A stretch of DNA of 64,000 bases from Perca fluviatilis (Eukaryota; Chordata; Actinopteri; Perciformes; Percidae). Made by a program: the position numbers and the translations under genes. The notes beneath the pieces were generated by a model. That model had not been told where the DNA came from. It made no database searches and was given only the letters and a program-made list of their open reading frames with translations. This document shows positions 27,101 to 39,500 of the stretch, one piece after another. The stretch is taken from positions 26,691,715 to 26,755,714 of the forward strand of contig NC_053127.1 in the NCBI RefSeq assembly GCF_010015445.1, in the 5' to 3' direction. Positions within the stretch are counted from its first letter, which is position 1, and each line of letters opens with the position of its first letter.

Positions 27101-29329
27101 CTTGCAAACAAACAGTCAAAAAGACAGACAGGCAGGAAACACATTGAGATTAATTGGTGGAGACAACAACTGAACAAACGTGGTCTAATATTACACACTG
27201 TGCTCTGTTGCAGAATTTAATCCATGTTTGTTTCAGAGTGTATTCTGATCTGAACCAGGGAAGGAGTTACTGCTTTGTAAGAATCCAGGAACTTGTTGGA
27301 TGGAGCAGGCACAGGGCCAACAAGCCAAGTCCCCCAAACATATTGTCCCCTGCAGGCCTTTTACCCTCAGAAAAATAACACCAAAAACAATCTGACACTA
27401 TTCTATTTGACAGAAGGTTGCTCAACTTGAACAAAACAGTCAACAGCAACATCTGTTAGTTGCAGTGTGGTATAACAACATTCTGTTTCTATCCTCCCTT
27501 CTGGAATTTATGCAAGACCATCTTCATATAATTGAAGAAAACCTCCAAGAAAGTATGTGCATGAAAACAACAACACAGGAAAACCCTGAGGCAGCCGGCC
27601 TGCAGCATAATCATTTAGAAGAAGGGATGCTTAACGAAATTATCATTATTAATGGTGGGAAAGTGATTTTAAGGTTAAATGCTAATCGGATCATTTTAAT
27701 TTCAATAATTTATCTTTCACAGACCTTAACTTCTCTGGCACGGCCCACAAATAATTCATCCACTGTCTACCTGCTCATTCCTATTAGTCACCAAAGACTA
27801 TCCCAGCATAGGGATCATGGGCATTATCAATGAATCATCTCAAAGTAATGCCCATAACTGTATATTTTATTAATATATTTCACACATAGTTTGTATTTTA
27901 AGGTTTATCCTTTCTCCTCCCTGAATTTCTACCTTTGCAATTATGTAGAATGTAATATCTGATGATACACTGTATCTTTCCTGAGAGATTCAAAGTCAAT
28001 TTAATTATTGTTCCATTGAAACATTAAACTGTCACCGGAAATGGCTACCTATGGTTTTATATGGGGGAAAGCATTGAGTCAACTCTACAGTCTATAGTTT
28101 CAGGCCAGAGAAATCTAAATCTGAACTAAAAGCAGCTTCAGACAGTGAGCTGCAGAGTGGGGTGATTAGTCTACACTACACTACCTGTCACCTTACCTTT
28201 AAAAAATATAGCTAAATGCAGGCTTGAGTTTTGAATTGGTCTGTATATCCCTACACCGCTTGGTGTTCCTGCAAATGCACTGCAGTGATTCTTCTGTGTA
28301 TGTATCTTGCTTGTGAAGTTAGTGGCTCTACATGAACAAGCTGCCCGCCTCACACTACCCATAGTCTCACCATGTCTGTTTTCTACTTTTCTAAGAAAAT
28401 ACAATTGGTAAGCTTTAACCAAAAATACACTGTGTGTTTGATCCATATGGAGCCTTTCCAATCGCTCTCATCAGTCAGTTACATATATGTGTGTGTCGGC
28501 TCCTTTATCTCTGCACATCCTTTTACTTACATCGTCCTTTGTCTCTGCTGGATATGTGCACAACAGACAATGTTGACATAGACTAGAGGATTGACATGTA
28601 TGTCAATACATCAGTTGCTGATGCTATTTTAAAGAATGTGCTCACATTCTATCTCTCCAGTTCTGCAACTCACCGGCTCTTTGTAGCATCTCAACGGCAC
28701 CACCGCAAGCAGAGATAAACCCGCTTTTAATATTTGCATTCTTCCTCTGCATTGTTGTTTATAGGGGCTGTTCTGCAGGCCAGTCATTTCACAGCTATTA
28801 GAACCTGTCTATACAGTCGCTAGATGGCGCACTGCCTAATTTCTCTGTATTTTTAATCGCATCTTCGCTGCACATGAACCTTTACCATGATGACAAATAA
28901 AGCTGATGTGGGCGACAGCCAGGACCCGGGATAGCAGGCCTGCCTGGACCTTCACTTAAAGCCTACTCACTCCGATCAAGTTTGGATGTGTATAATTTGG
29001 GTTCCTTTGTTGTTCTATACTTGGCTCTTTCACATGGCTGCAGTTATTTATCTCCATAAATAATACACGCTTATGGATTACAATCATAACGGAGCTCCTT
29101 GGAGCGGCGGTGAATAACACGAGGGTGCATTACATGCTTTTAATATGTGGCAGTAGTAAATTAAAAATCCACGGGCGGCATGAAGCCATTGGTAAAGCTA
29201 ACGCTGACCAACACGTAGTGCTGTGACAGGCAGCCGCTGCACTGAGCACAGCCTGCTGATGGGGTGTTCACAGGCTGCAGGCCGACCGGACCGACCGCCG
29301 CGATAAGTAGCGCTACTACAAAGAAACAT
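21193..29329. other. Intergenic or intronic DNA
   Basis: No coding exon is recognised. A teleost repeat ending in GTCTGGCAATGCAAGACTT lies at about 23935-24030, probably with its other part starting near 23612. A more CpG-rich patch at 24050-24560 holds long but homology-free open frames. The remainder is AT-rich. Confidence 0.35.
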
Positions 29330-29800
29330 CACTTACATCAAGCCTGGCAGTCCCGTAGTGTTTGCATCATTTATGCGCAGAGGTATGAGGAATCCTCATA
29401 TCTGTAGTGGCCCGAGTAGCACGACCGGCTGCGTTGGTATGGTCCAGATGTGTAACACCTTCTCTGCCTGCTCGTTTGTTCATGTATTTAAAAGAAGAAA
29501 AAAAAAAATGTATATATATAAAAAATAAAAAAAGAGTTGGCTGGAATAGAAGACGCACAGCTCTGCCGGACTTGAGATAAACACATATATAACTACATGT
29601 CATCAGGAGTGCTTGGCTAACTCAGCTGGCGTCACGTCCGAGCGTGTGTCACTCTGAGCTGCGATGCGTGTGTGTGAGGAGACAGACAGTGTTGGGGAGG
29701 TGGGCTCTATTGTCTCTACTGTGGATGACATCATCCCAGACCAATGGCGAAACACACGAGATGAAGGGCTCAGGGGGCGAGCACGCAGCACGTGCGGGCT
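29330..29800 (-). promoter_or_regulatory. Candidate distal promoter and non-coding first exon of the dusp10-like gene
   Basis: On the minus strand this stretch has, in order, a GATGATGTCATC CRE/AP-1-like site beside an ATTGG (CCAAT) box near 29.73-29.75 kb, a GACGTGACGCCA CRE-like site near 29.63 kb, a TATATATG box near 29.59 kb, and a GTAAGT donor at 29336. CpG is locally higher than in the flanks. The first coding exon of the gene begins at or just upstream of its ATG with a splice acceptor, so an upstream exon is expected. The link to dusp10 is inference from order and strand. Confidence 0.25.
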
Positions 29801-29858
29801 GCCTGGTGGTGGAGGAAGAGGAAGAAGAAGAGGAGAAATAGGAGGATGTTGAACCCCC

Positions 29859-30299
29859 ATGATTGACACGGATGTCATGCTGCCCAGGAAATTATCTTCT
29901 GATTGTGTGAAATTATGAAATAGAATGTAGAGACTAATTTTCGCAGTTAAGTCACTGATGCCAAGAAAGGCAGCTCAAAGCAGAGACATTTAGCCGTGCC
30001 AGGAGTGACATATAATAGGTTTCACTCATAGACTGGTTTTATTATTGGTTTGACAACTCTCCCCCCTCCGGCCTTTTTGCTCTTAGACAGAGGTGCATGG
30101 TCAGCATGAGGCCCAGGTAGATGGTCCTCTGTTGTTTGTGCACCATTCCAGCCATTCAGGTGTGCAACCTGGGTTTGTTTTTCACAAATTTGGGTGTGCA
30201 TCTATCTCTTGTGGCCTTTTGTGGATTTGAAAGCTATATAAAATATTCCCATAGGTGCTGTTTTAGTTCGACGAAGACATGACCAACTGTTGCCAAACA
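29859..30299 (+). repeat. Direct duplication, copy 1
   Basis: About 440 bp repeated at 30812-31240 in the same orientation. Shared blocks include GATGCCAAGAAAGGCAGC, GCTCTTAGACAGAGGTGCAT and GATGGTCCTCTGTTGTTTG. Many substitutions and small indels show the duplication is not recent. Confidence 0.9.
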
Positions 30300-30587
30300 T
30301 TTACTCAAGTACCTGTTAAAGTTCTGCTTTCAAAATTGCACTAAAGCAAAGGTACACAAATTCGATCACCAAAATGTGCTCCAAGTATCAAAAGTACTTA
30401 TGCAGCTGAGTGGCCCCTTGAAGAGTTATATTTTTATATATTATTGGAATAGTATTACTGATGCATTAACCAAAGTAATATAAGGTGTTAAAAAGGTACA
30501 TAGACTTTTTATGTGCTGTGCTTTTATTTAATGCATTTAAAAAAAGATAACGATGACATACCTACAATATGCCTATCATGTTTTTTT

Positions 30588-30648
30588 ACACACACACACG
30601 CACACACACATGCACACACACATGCACACACACACACACACACATACA

Positions 30649-30717
<69 letters not shown>
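30588..30717. repeat. CA microsatellite with GCAC variants
   Basis: A run of CA dinucleotides interrupted by TGCA and CGCA variants, ending in about 50 bases of pure CA. The Cys/Val and His/Thr frames across it are artefacts. Confidence 0.95.
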
Positions 30718-30719
<2 letters not shown>

Positions 30720-30811
30720 TGACAATATTGTCTGTATGTGTGTTATTTCTGGAAAAGCTTTTTTAGCTTGAACAGAAAAATTCATAATTTCTCTCTTCAC
30801 AAGGAGAAGAG

Positions 30812-31240
30812 ATGATTGACACAGATGTCATGCTGACCAGGAAATGATCTTCTGAAATGAAAATAGGATAGAGAGACTAATTTTAGCAGTTAAAGACATT
30901 TTTGCTGTCACTGATGCCAAGAAAGGCAGCAAGCAGAGACATTTAGCCATGTCAGGAGTGACATATCCGAATATAGTAGGTGTCACTATTGGTTTGACAA
31001 CTCTCCCCCTTCCGGCCACTTTGCTCTTAGACAGAGGTGCATGGTCAGCAAGAGCCCCTGGTAGATGGTCCTCTGTTGTTTGATACCTTTCGACCCTTCA
31101 TGTGTGCAACCTGGGTTTGTTTTTCACATATTTGGGCGTGCATCTATCTCTCATGGCCTTTTGTGGGATTAAAAGCTCTATAAAAGCTCCCATAGGTGCT
31201 GTTTTTGTTCGACAAAGACATCACCAACTGTAGCCAAACA
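30812..31240 (+). repeat. Direct duplication, copy 2
   Basis: Partner of 29859-30299, offset about 953 bp at the left end. The spacer between the copies holds a degenerate interspersed repeat (about 30300-30490) and a CA microsatellite. Confidence 0.9.
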
Positions 31241-33544
31241 GAAATATAGCACAAGCAGTATGCTAACCGGCCAGCACTTTGATGGCCTGTGCCCACTGTG
31301 CAGCCTTAAAAAAAAGCCATGACTGAGGGTCTCTAAAACTGGGCCACCCATTGCAAACCTCTGCATTGACACCTCACCCAAGCTTGCTCAGGATCAGAGG
31401 AATTTCAGCTGAGCATCGGTAAAACAATCCCCGGTCTCCCCTTTTATAACTACATTTGAGCTGCACATTTCTACTGCAACTTCTGACATGTGTGTTTCAC
31501 AGCCTCCACACAGACAATCACAGCTTGTCCTTCTTGTATTGCTACTGCTACAAATACTTCTGGATCCACTTGTCTGCCCCTGCCAACACCAGCCTCAATC
31601 CAGGCCCATTCGCAGCTGTGACTGTAACATGTAAATACAAGTCATTCCAATTCCCAAATTAACAGCATTTCACATCTCAGTGGATCATTAGGGGTGTTTT
31701 TGCACCTGCTGCACTTGGTAATGTAATGATGTGTAAATCTGGTAATATGAATTATTACGGTTGACACCTGCACTGTAAATTACATGAGTGTGTGTTTTAA
31801 AAACATCTGTAAACCTCTTAATGTGTCGCAATTAAACACTGCAGTGATGTATGCTCGTAGAAATGACTTATGATTACACAAAGTATCTGTAATATATGTA
31901 ATCTGTTTCCATAACCCATTCTCTATTGCGGAAATGATCTAAAATCCCCTCAAGACTCCTATCTTGTCCTGACGTGTCTTCTACAACAGAGACTTCATTA
32001 TGAGTGGTTCATACTTGCATAGTTCTCCTTCATTTCAGAGCAGCAGGAATGGAAGGACAGTAATTATTTTCAATACGCTCCTCTAAGCTCTTTCTATCTG
32101 TTCAGGAAGTTAGCTTACAATCTGTGGCCAAAGTTCTGTTAATTCATCCGGTCCCAGGAGAAGCAAGTGACACCTCCTGTAAGCCTACACAGAGAAACAT
32201 CATTAGCTTCATTTGGAGTCCTGTGTCTGGCCACCTGTTAAATAAGTCCAATATCCACTCTCCCTTAAGGGTTTTTAGCATCTACTAACTCCTGAGGGAA
32301 ATATTCAGTTATTTAGCTGCTGAATGCTAAACTATTCATCACATCTGTCATTTAGTACTAGGCAGGTACCGCACAGTGGGTGAATCAGAGCATATTCGCT
32401 GAAAACGGCTGCTGATGAGAACAGTGAAGCTAAAAAATGCTTTAAAAAAGCCCTGGAGTTCTGAGGGGAAGTAATGAGTCATGTGGGTTCATCACTACGA
32501 GAGACACCTTTCACATTACACATTTCATCCATTGTAAAATTTGAATATTTATCAGTGCAGCTTTAACCAAACTTTAACCAAAGAGGTTTCAAATGCATCT
32601 TTTTTTGGTATGCTCACACAGGCCGCTGCTCTACAGCTGAACCTGGAAAAACGAAAAAAAGAGAAAACAGAGGATTTAGGATCAATAAAGTATCACATAC
32701 CTTTTGCCAGTCCTAAATCTGCGACTGTCTTTACCCGCTTATTCCTTCTCAGGGTGCCAAAGCATATCCCAGCATGCTCTTGGCAACAAGTAGGCTATGA
32801 AACCCATCCAGGCTCAGCATGTGTATGCATATTAAGTCCATGGCTCATTTCCTGCTCAATATAGCAAAATGGTAGAGCAGGGAAATAAGGATAATCGAAT
32901 ATTTGTAAGCCTTGATGAAATAAGGGGATTTTTGTAAACAGAACAATAATTTAAACCAGCCAGCCTTTATTAAATTATATTAGATTTTAACAGGCCAGTA
33001 CAAACACATTTTTCACCGGAGATTAAGTGTTTCATTTATTTAGTTTTGGGAATAAATAAAATTGTAATGAAAATGTATGTTCAAAATAATCTGGTTCTGG
33101 CAAAATGTCAGCAGCAGTGTACTGATATGAACTTTGTGTTGTTTTCTTATTTTAGTTATTTTGTAAAACTAGACTGATGCATAAAACAGGAAATCAACAG
33201 AACACAAACTTGTGCAGCTTCATCTGCTCCCAGCATTTTTTTATTAGAAACCGTGTTCAGTCCTCAGACCTTCACCATACAGAAAAGAAGGGAACTTTAA
33301 TTCAAACCTTATCAGAGAGTTGGCAGCATGTAGAACCCCTTTTTTCAGTTGTCAAAGAATCCAGAAGATGAAAATTCACTCTTTTTTGAGTTATTGAGCA
33401 AATCACAAGGTAATCTCACAATCCAAAACATTCACAGAAGTGACAGTGTGCCCACAAGAAATAATGACTTCTGCCACAGCGGGGGGTTCATTTCCTAGTT
33501 AGTATGTCTGGAATTAGTACATCTTAATGCTTGCAATAAAAAAA
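31241..33544. other. Intergenic DNA between the duplication and the satellite
   Basis: No gene is recognised. A segment near 32730-32830 (ACCCGCTTATTCCTTCTCAG, CATATCCCAGCATGCTCTTG) is a degenerate copy, in reverse orientation, of the fish repeat also seen at 58150-58420. Confidence 0.4.
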
Positions 33545-36500
33545 CGTGAAAAAATGTCATAGTATAGCATGTCGAAAAAAGTCATAAAAAAGTCATAGTA
33601 TAGTATGAATAAAAAAAGCACAAAAAGTCATAGTATTGTATGTCGCCAGGAAAGAACACTACCTTGAGACTAATTTTCTCTTTCTCTATTTGAATTCTTC
33701 ATTCCTGGAAAGTATGTCTCAAAATTCATTACACCCATAAGATTTGAACTCACAACCTTCTGTCTTTCAATCATTCTCTTATCTTCCTGTATCTGACATG
33801 GTACAGAGCTTATAGTATGTTGAAAAAGTCATAGTATAGTATGTTGAAAAAAAGCCAGAAAAGAGAAGAAGAAGTCAGAAATTAGTCATGGTATGGTATG
33901 TCAAAAAAGTCACAGAATAGTATGTCGAAAAAAGTGATAAAAAAGTCATAGTATAGCATGTCGAAAATGTCATAGTATAGTATGTCGATAAAGTGATCAC
34001 AAAATTATAGTATAGCATATCAAAAAAGTCATAGTGTAGTATATTGGATTTTTTTTTTTTAAAGTCATATTATAGAATGTCGAAAAAATAAAAAAGTGTC
34101 GAAAAAAGTGCTTAGAAAGTCATAGTGTGGCATGTTGAAAAAAGTGAGAAAAAAAATTCATAGTATAGTATGTTGAAAAAAGTGATTGTATAGCATCTAA
34201 AAAATGTCATAATATAGTATGTCACAAAAAAGGATAAAAAAGTCATCATATTGTGTGTCTAAAAAGTCATAGTCGAAAAAGGGATAAGAAAAGTAATAGT
34301 ATAGCATGTTGAAAAAGTCATAGTATAAAATGTCGAAAAAAGTGATAAAAAAGTTATAGTATAGTACGTCAAAAAAGTCATAGTATAGTATATCGAAAAA
34401 AAGTCATAGTATATATGTCGAAAAAAAAATTATAAAAAGTCATAGTATAGTATGTTGAGAAAATTCATAAAAAAGTCATAGTATAGCATGTTGAAAAAAG
34501 TCATAGTATAGTATGTCGAAAAAAGTGATAAAAAGTCATAGTATAGTATGTTGAATAAAGTGATAAAGTCATAGTATAGTATGTCGAAAAAAAGTGATAA
34601 AATGTCATAGTATAGTATGTCGAAAAAGTCATAGTATAGTATGTCGAAAAAGTGATAAAAGGTCATATAATAGTATGTCGAAAAAAGTGATAAAAAGTCA
34701 TAGCATAGTATGTCGAAAAAGTCATAGTATAGTATGTCGAAAAAAGTGATAAAAAGTCATAGTATAGTATGTTGAAAAAAGTCATAGTATAGTATGTCGA
34801 AAAAGTGATAGTATAGTAGGTTGAATAAAGTGATAAAAAAGTCATAGTATAGTATGTTGAAAAAGTCATAAAAGGTCATATTATAGTATGTCAAATAAAG
34901 TGATAAAGTCATAGTATAGTATGTCGAAAAAAAGTGATAAAAAAGTGATAGTATAGTATGTCGAAAAAAAATTATAATAAAGTCATAGTATAGTAGGTTG
35001 AGAAAATTGATAAAAAAGTCATAGTATAGTATGTCGAAAAAGTGATAAAAGGTCATACAATAATATGTCGAATAAAGTGATAAAGTCATAGTATAGTATG
35101 TCGAAAAAGTGATAAAAGGTCATATAATAGTATGTTGAATAAAGTGATAAAGTCATATAGAATGTCAAAAAAGTCATAGTATAGTATGTTGAATAAAATT
35201 ATAAAGTCATAGTATAGTATGTCGAAAAAAGTGATAAAAAGTCATAGTATACTATGTCGAAAAAGTCATAGTATAGTATGTCGAAAAAGGGATAAAAGGT
35301 CATATAATAGTATGTCGAATAAAGTGATAAAGTCATAGTATAGTATGTAGAAAAAGTCATAGTATAGTAGGTTGAGGAAATTGATAAAAAAGTCATAGTA
35401 TAGTATGTCAAAAAAAGTGATAAAAAGTCATAGCATAGTATGTCAAAAAAAGTAAAAAAAGTATAGTATGTTGAAAAAAGTCATAGTATAGTATGTTGAA
35501 AAAAGTGATAAAAAGTCATAGTATAGTATGTTGAAAAAAGTCATAGTATAGTATGTTGAAAAAAGTCATAAAAGGTCATAGTATAGTATGTCGAATGAAG
35601 TGATAAAGTCATAGCATAGTATGTCGAAAAAGTCATAGTATAGTATGTCGAAAGAAGTGATAAAAAAGTCATAGTATAGTATGTCGAAAAAGTCATAAAA
35701 GGTCATAGTGTAGTAGGTCGAATAAAGTGATAAAATAGTCATAGTATAGTATGTAGAAAAAGTCATAAAAGGTCATATTATAGTATGTCAAATAAAGTGA
35801 TAAAGTCATAGTATAGTATGTCGAAAAAAAGTGATAAAAAAGTCATAGTATAGTATGTAGAAAAAGTCATAGTATAGTAGGTTGAGAAAATGGATAAAAA
35901 AGTCATAGTATAGTATGTCGAAAAAGTCATAGTATAGTATGTCGAAAAAGTCATAGTATAGTATGTCGAAAGAAGTGATAAAAAAGTCATAGTATAGTAT
36001 GTTGAAAAACGTCATGGTATAGTATGTGGAAAAAAGTGATAAAAAAGTCATAGTATAGTATGTTATAAAAAGTGATAGTATAGTATGTTGAAAAAAGTGA
36101 TAAAAAGTCATAGTATAGTATGTCAAAAAAAGTGATTAAAAGTCATAGTATAGTATGTCGAAAAAGTCATAGTATAGTATGTCGAAAGAAGTGATAAAAA
36201 AGTCATAGTATAGTATGTTGAGAAAATTAATAAAAAAGTCATAGTATAGTATGTTGAATAAATTGATAAGTCATAGTATAGTATGTCGAAAGAAGTGATA
36301 AAAAGTCATAGTATAGTATGTTGAGAAAATTGATAAAAAAGACATAGTATAGTATGTCGAAATAAAGTTATAAAAAGTCATAGTATAGTATGTCAAAAAA
36401 GTCATAGTATATTATGTTGAATAAAGTGATAATAGGTCATAGTATAGTATGTCGAATAAATTGATAAAAAAGTCATAGTATAGTATGTCGAAAAAGTCAT

Positions 36501-39500
36501 AGTATAGTATGTCGAAAAAGTCATAGTATAGTATGTCGAAAGAAGTGATAAAAAAGTCATAGTATAGTATGTTGAAAAAAGTCATGGTATAGTATTTGGA
36601 AAAAAGTGATAAAAAAATGATAGTATAGTATGTCTAAAAAAGTGATAAAAAGTCATAGTATACTATCTTGAAAAAGTCATAGTATGTATGTCGTACAAAA
36701 ATTATAAAAAGTCATTGTATAGTATGTTGAAAAAGTCATAGTATAGCATGTCGAAAGAAGTGATAAAAAGTCATAATATAGTATGTTGAAAAAGTCATAG
36801 TATGTATGTCGAAATTTTTTTATAAAAAAGTCATAGTATAGTATGTCGAAAGAAGTGATAAAAAAGTCATAGTATAGTATGTTGAAAAAAGTCATAGTAT
36901 AATATGTCGAAAGAAGTGATAAAAAGTCATAGTATAGCATGTTGAAAAAAGTCATAGTATAGTATGTGGAAAAAAGTGATAAAAAGTCATAGTATAGTAT
37001 GTCGAAATAAAGTTATAAAAAGTCATAGTATAGTATGTCGAAATAAAGTTATAAAAAGTCATAGTATAGTATGTTGAAAAAGTCATAAAAGGTCATAGTA
37101 TAGTATGTCGAAAAAAGGTGATAAAAAGTCATAGTATAGTATGTTGAAAAAGTCATAGTATAGTATGTCGATAAAGTGATAAAAGGTCATATAATAGTAT
37201 GTCGAATAAAGTGATAAAGTCATAGTATAGTATGTAGAAAAAGTCATAGTATAGTAGGTTGAGAAAATGGATAAAAAAGTCATAGTATAGTATGTCGAAA
37301 TAAAGTTATAAAAAGTCATAGTATAGTATGTCAAAAAAAGTGATAAAACGTTATAGTATAGTATGTCGAAAAAGTCATAGTATAGTATGTCGAAAGAAGT
37401 GATAAAAAATTCATAGTATAGTATGTTGAAAAAGTCATAGTATAGTATGTTGAAAAAGTCATAAAAGGTCATATTATAGTATGTCGAATAAAGTGATAAA
37501 GTCATAGTATAGTATGTCGAAAAAAAGTGATAAAAAGTCATAGTATACTATGTCGAAAAAGTCAAATGTCGAAAGAAGTGATAAAAAAGTCATAGTGTAG
37601 TATGTCGAAAAAGTCATAAAAGGTCATATTATAGTATGTCGAATAAAGTGATAAAGTCATAGTATAGTATGTCGAAATAAAGCTATAAAAAGTCATAGTA
37701 TAGTATGTCAAAAAAGTCATAGTATAGTATGTCGAAAACGTCATAGTATAGTATGTCGAACAAGTCATAGTATAGTATGTCGAAAGAAGTGATAAAAAAG
37801 TCATAGTATAGTATGTTGAAAAAAGTCATAGTATAGTATGTGGAAAAAAGTGATAAAAAGTCATAGTATAGTATGTTGAAAAAAGTGATAAAGAGTCATA
37901 GTATAGTATGTCAAAAAAGTCATAGTATAGTATGTCGAAAGAAGTGATAAAAAAGTCATAGTATAGTATGTCGAAATAAAGTTATAAAAAGTCATAGTAT
38001 ATTATGTTGAAAAAGTCATAAAAGGTCATAGTATAGTATGTCGAAAAAAGGATAAAAAAGTCATAGTATGTTGGAAAAAAGTCATAGTATAGTATTGTCG
38101 AAAAAGTGATAAAAGGTCATAGTAATAGTATTGTCGAATAAAGTGATAAAGTCATAGTATAGTATGTAGAAAAAGTCATAGTATAGTAGGTTGAGAAAAT
38201 GGATAAAAAAGTCATAGTATAGTATGTCGAAATAAAGTTATAAAAAGTGATAGTATAGTATGTTGAAAAAAAGTGATAAAAAGTCATAGTATAGTATGTC
38301 AAAAAAGTGATAAAATATATAAGAGTATGTCGAAAAAGTCATAGTATAGTATGTCGAAAGAAGTGATAAAAAAGTCATAGTATAGTATGTTGAAAAAGTC
38401 ATAGTATATTATGTTGAGAAAATTGATAAAAAGTCATAGTATAGTATGTTGAAATAAAGTTATAAAAGTACAGTATTAGAATATTGAAAAAAGTCATAAA
38501 AGGTCATAGTATAGTATGTCGAAAAAAGTTGTGATAAAAAGTCATAGTATAGTATGTTGAAAAAAGTCATAGTATAGTATGTCGAAAAAGTGATAAAAGG
38601 TCATATAATAGTATGTCGAATAAAAAGTTATAAGCATAGTATAGTATGTTGAAAAGGTCATAGTATAGTAGGTTGAGAAAATTGATAAAAAAAGTCATAG
38701 TATAGTATGTCGAAATAAAGTTATAAAAAGTGATAGTATATTATGTTGAAAAAAGTTATAAAAGGTCATAGTATAGTATCTCGAAAAAAGGTGATAAAAG
38801 TCATAGTATTAGTAAAAATAAGTCATAGTATAGTATGTTGAAAAAGTGATAAAAGGTCATATAATAGTATTGAATAAAGTGATAAAAGTTATAGTATAGT
38901 ATGTAGAAAAAGTCATAGTATAGTAGGTTGAGAAAATGGATAAAAAAGTCATAGTATAGTATGTCGAAATAAAGTTATAAAAAGTGATAGTATAGTATGT
39001 TGAAAAAAAGTGATAAAAAGTCATAGTATAGCATGTCAAAAAAAGTGATAAAACGTTATAGTATAGTATGTCGAAAAAGTCATAGTATAGTATGTCGAAA
39101 GAAGTGATAAAAAAGTCATAGTATAGTATGTTGAAAAAGTCATAGTATAGTATGTTGAGAAAATGAATAAAAAAGTCATAGTATAGTATGTTGAATAAAG
39201 TGATAACAAGTCATAGTATAGTATGTTGAAAAAGTCATAGTATATTATGTTGAGAAAATTGATAAAAAAGTCATAGTATAGTATGTCGAAATAAAGTTAT
39301 AAAAAGTCATAGTATAGTATGTTGAAAAAGTCATAAAAGGTCATAGTATAGTATGTCGAAAAAAGGTGATAAAAAGTCATAGTATAGTATGTTGAAAAAG
39401 TCATAGTATAGTATGTCGAAAAAGTGATAAAAGGTCATATAATAGTATGTCGAATAAAGTGATAAAGTCATAGTATAGTATGTAGAAAAAGTCATAGTAT

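Noticed and set aside
30513..30800. His/Thr and Cys/Val repeat proteins
   Set aside because: Translation of the CA microsatellite.
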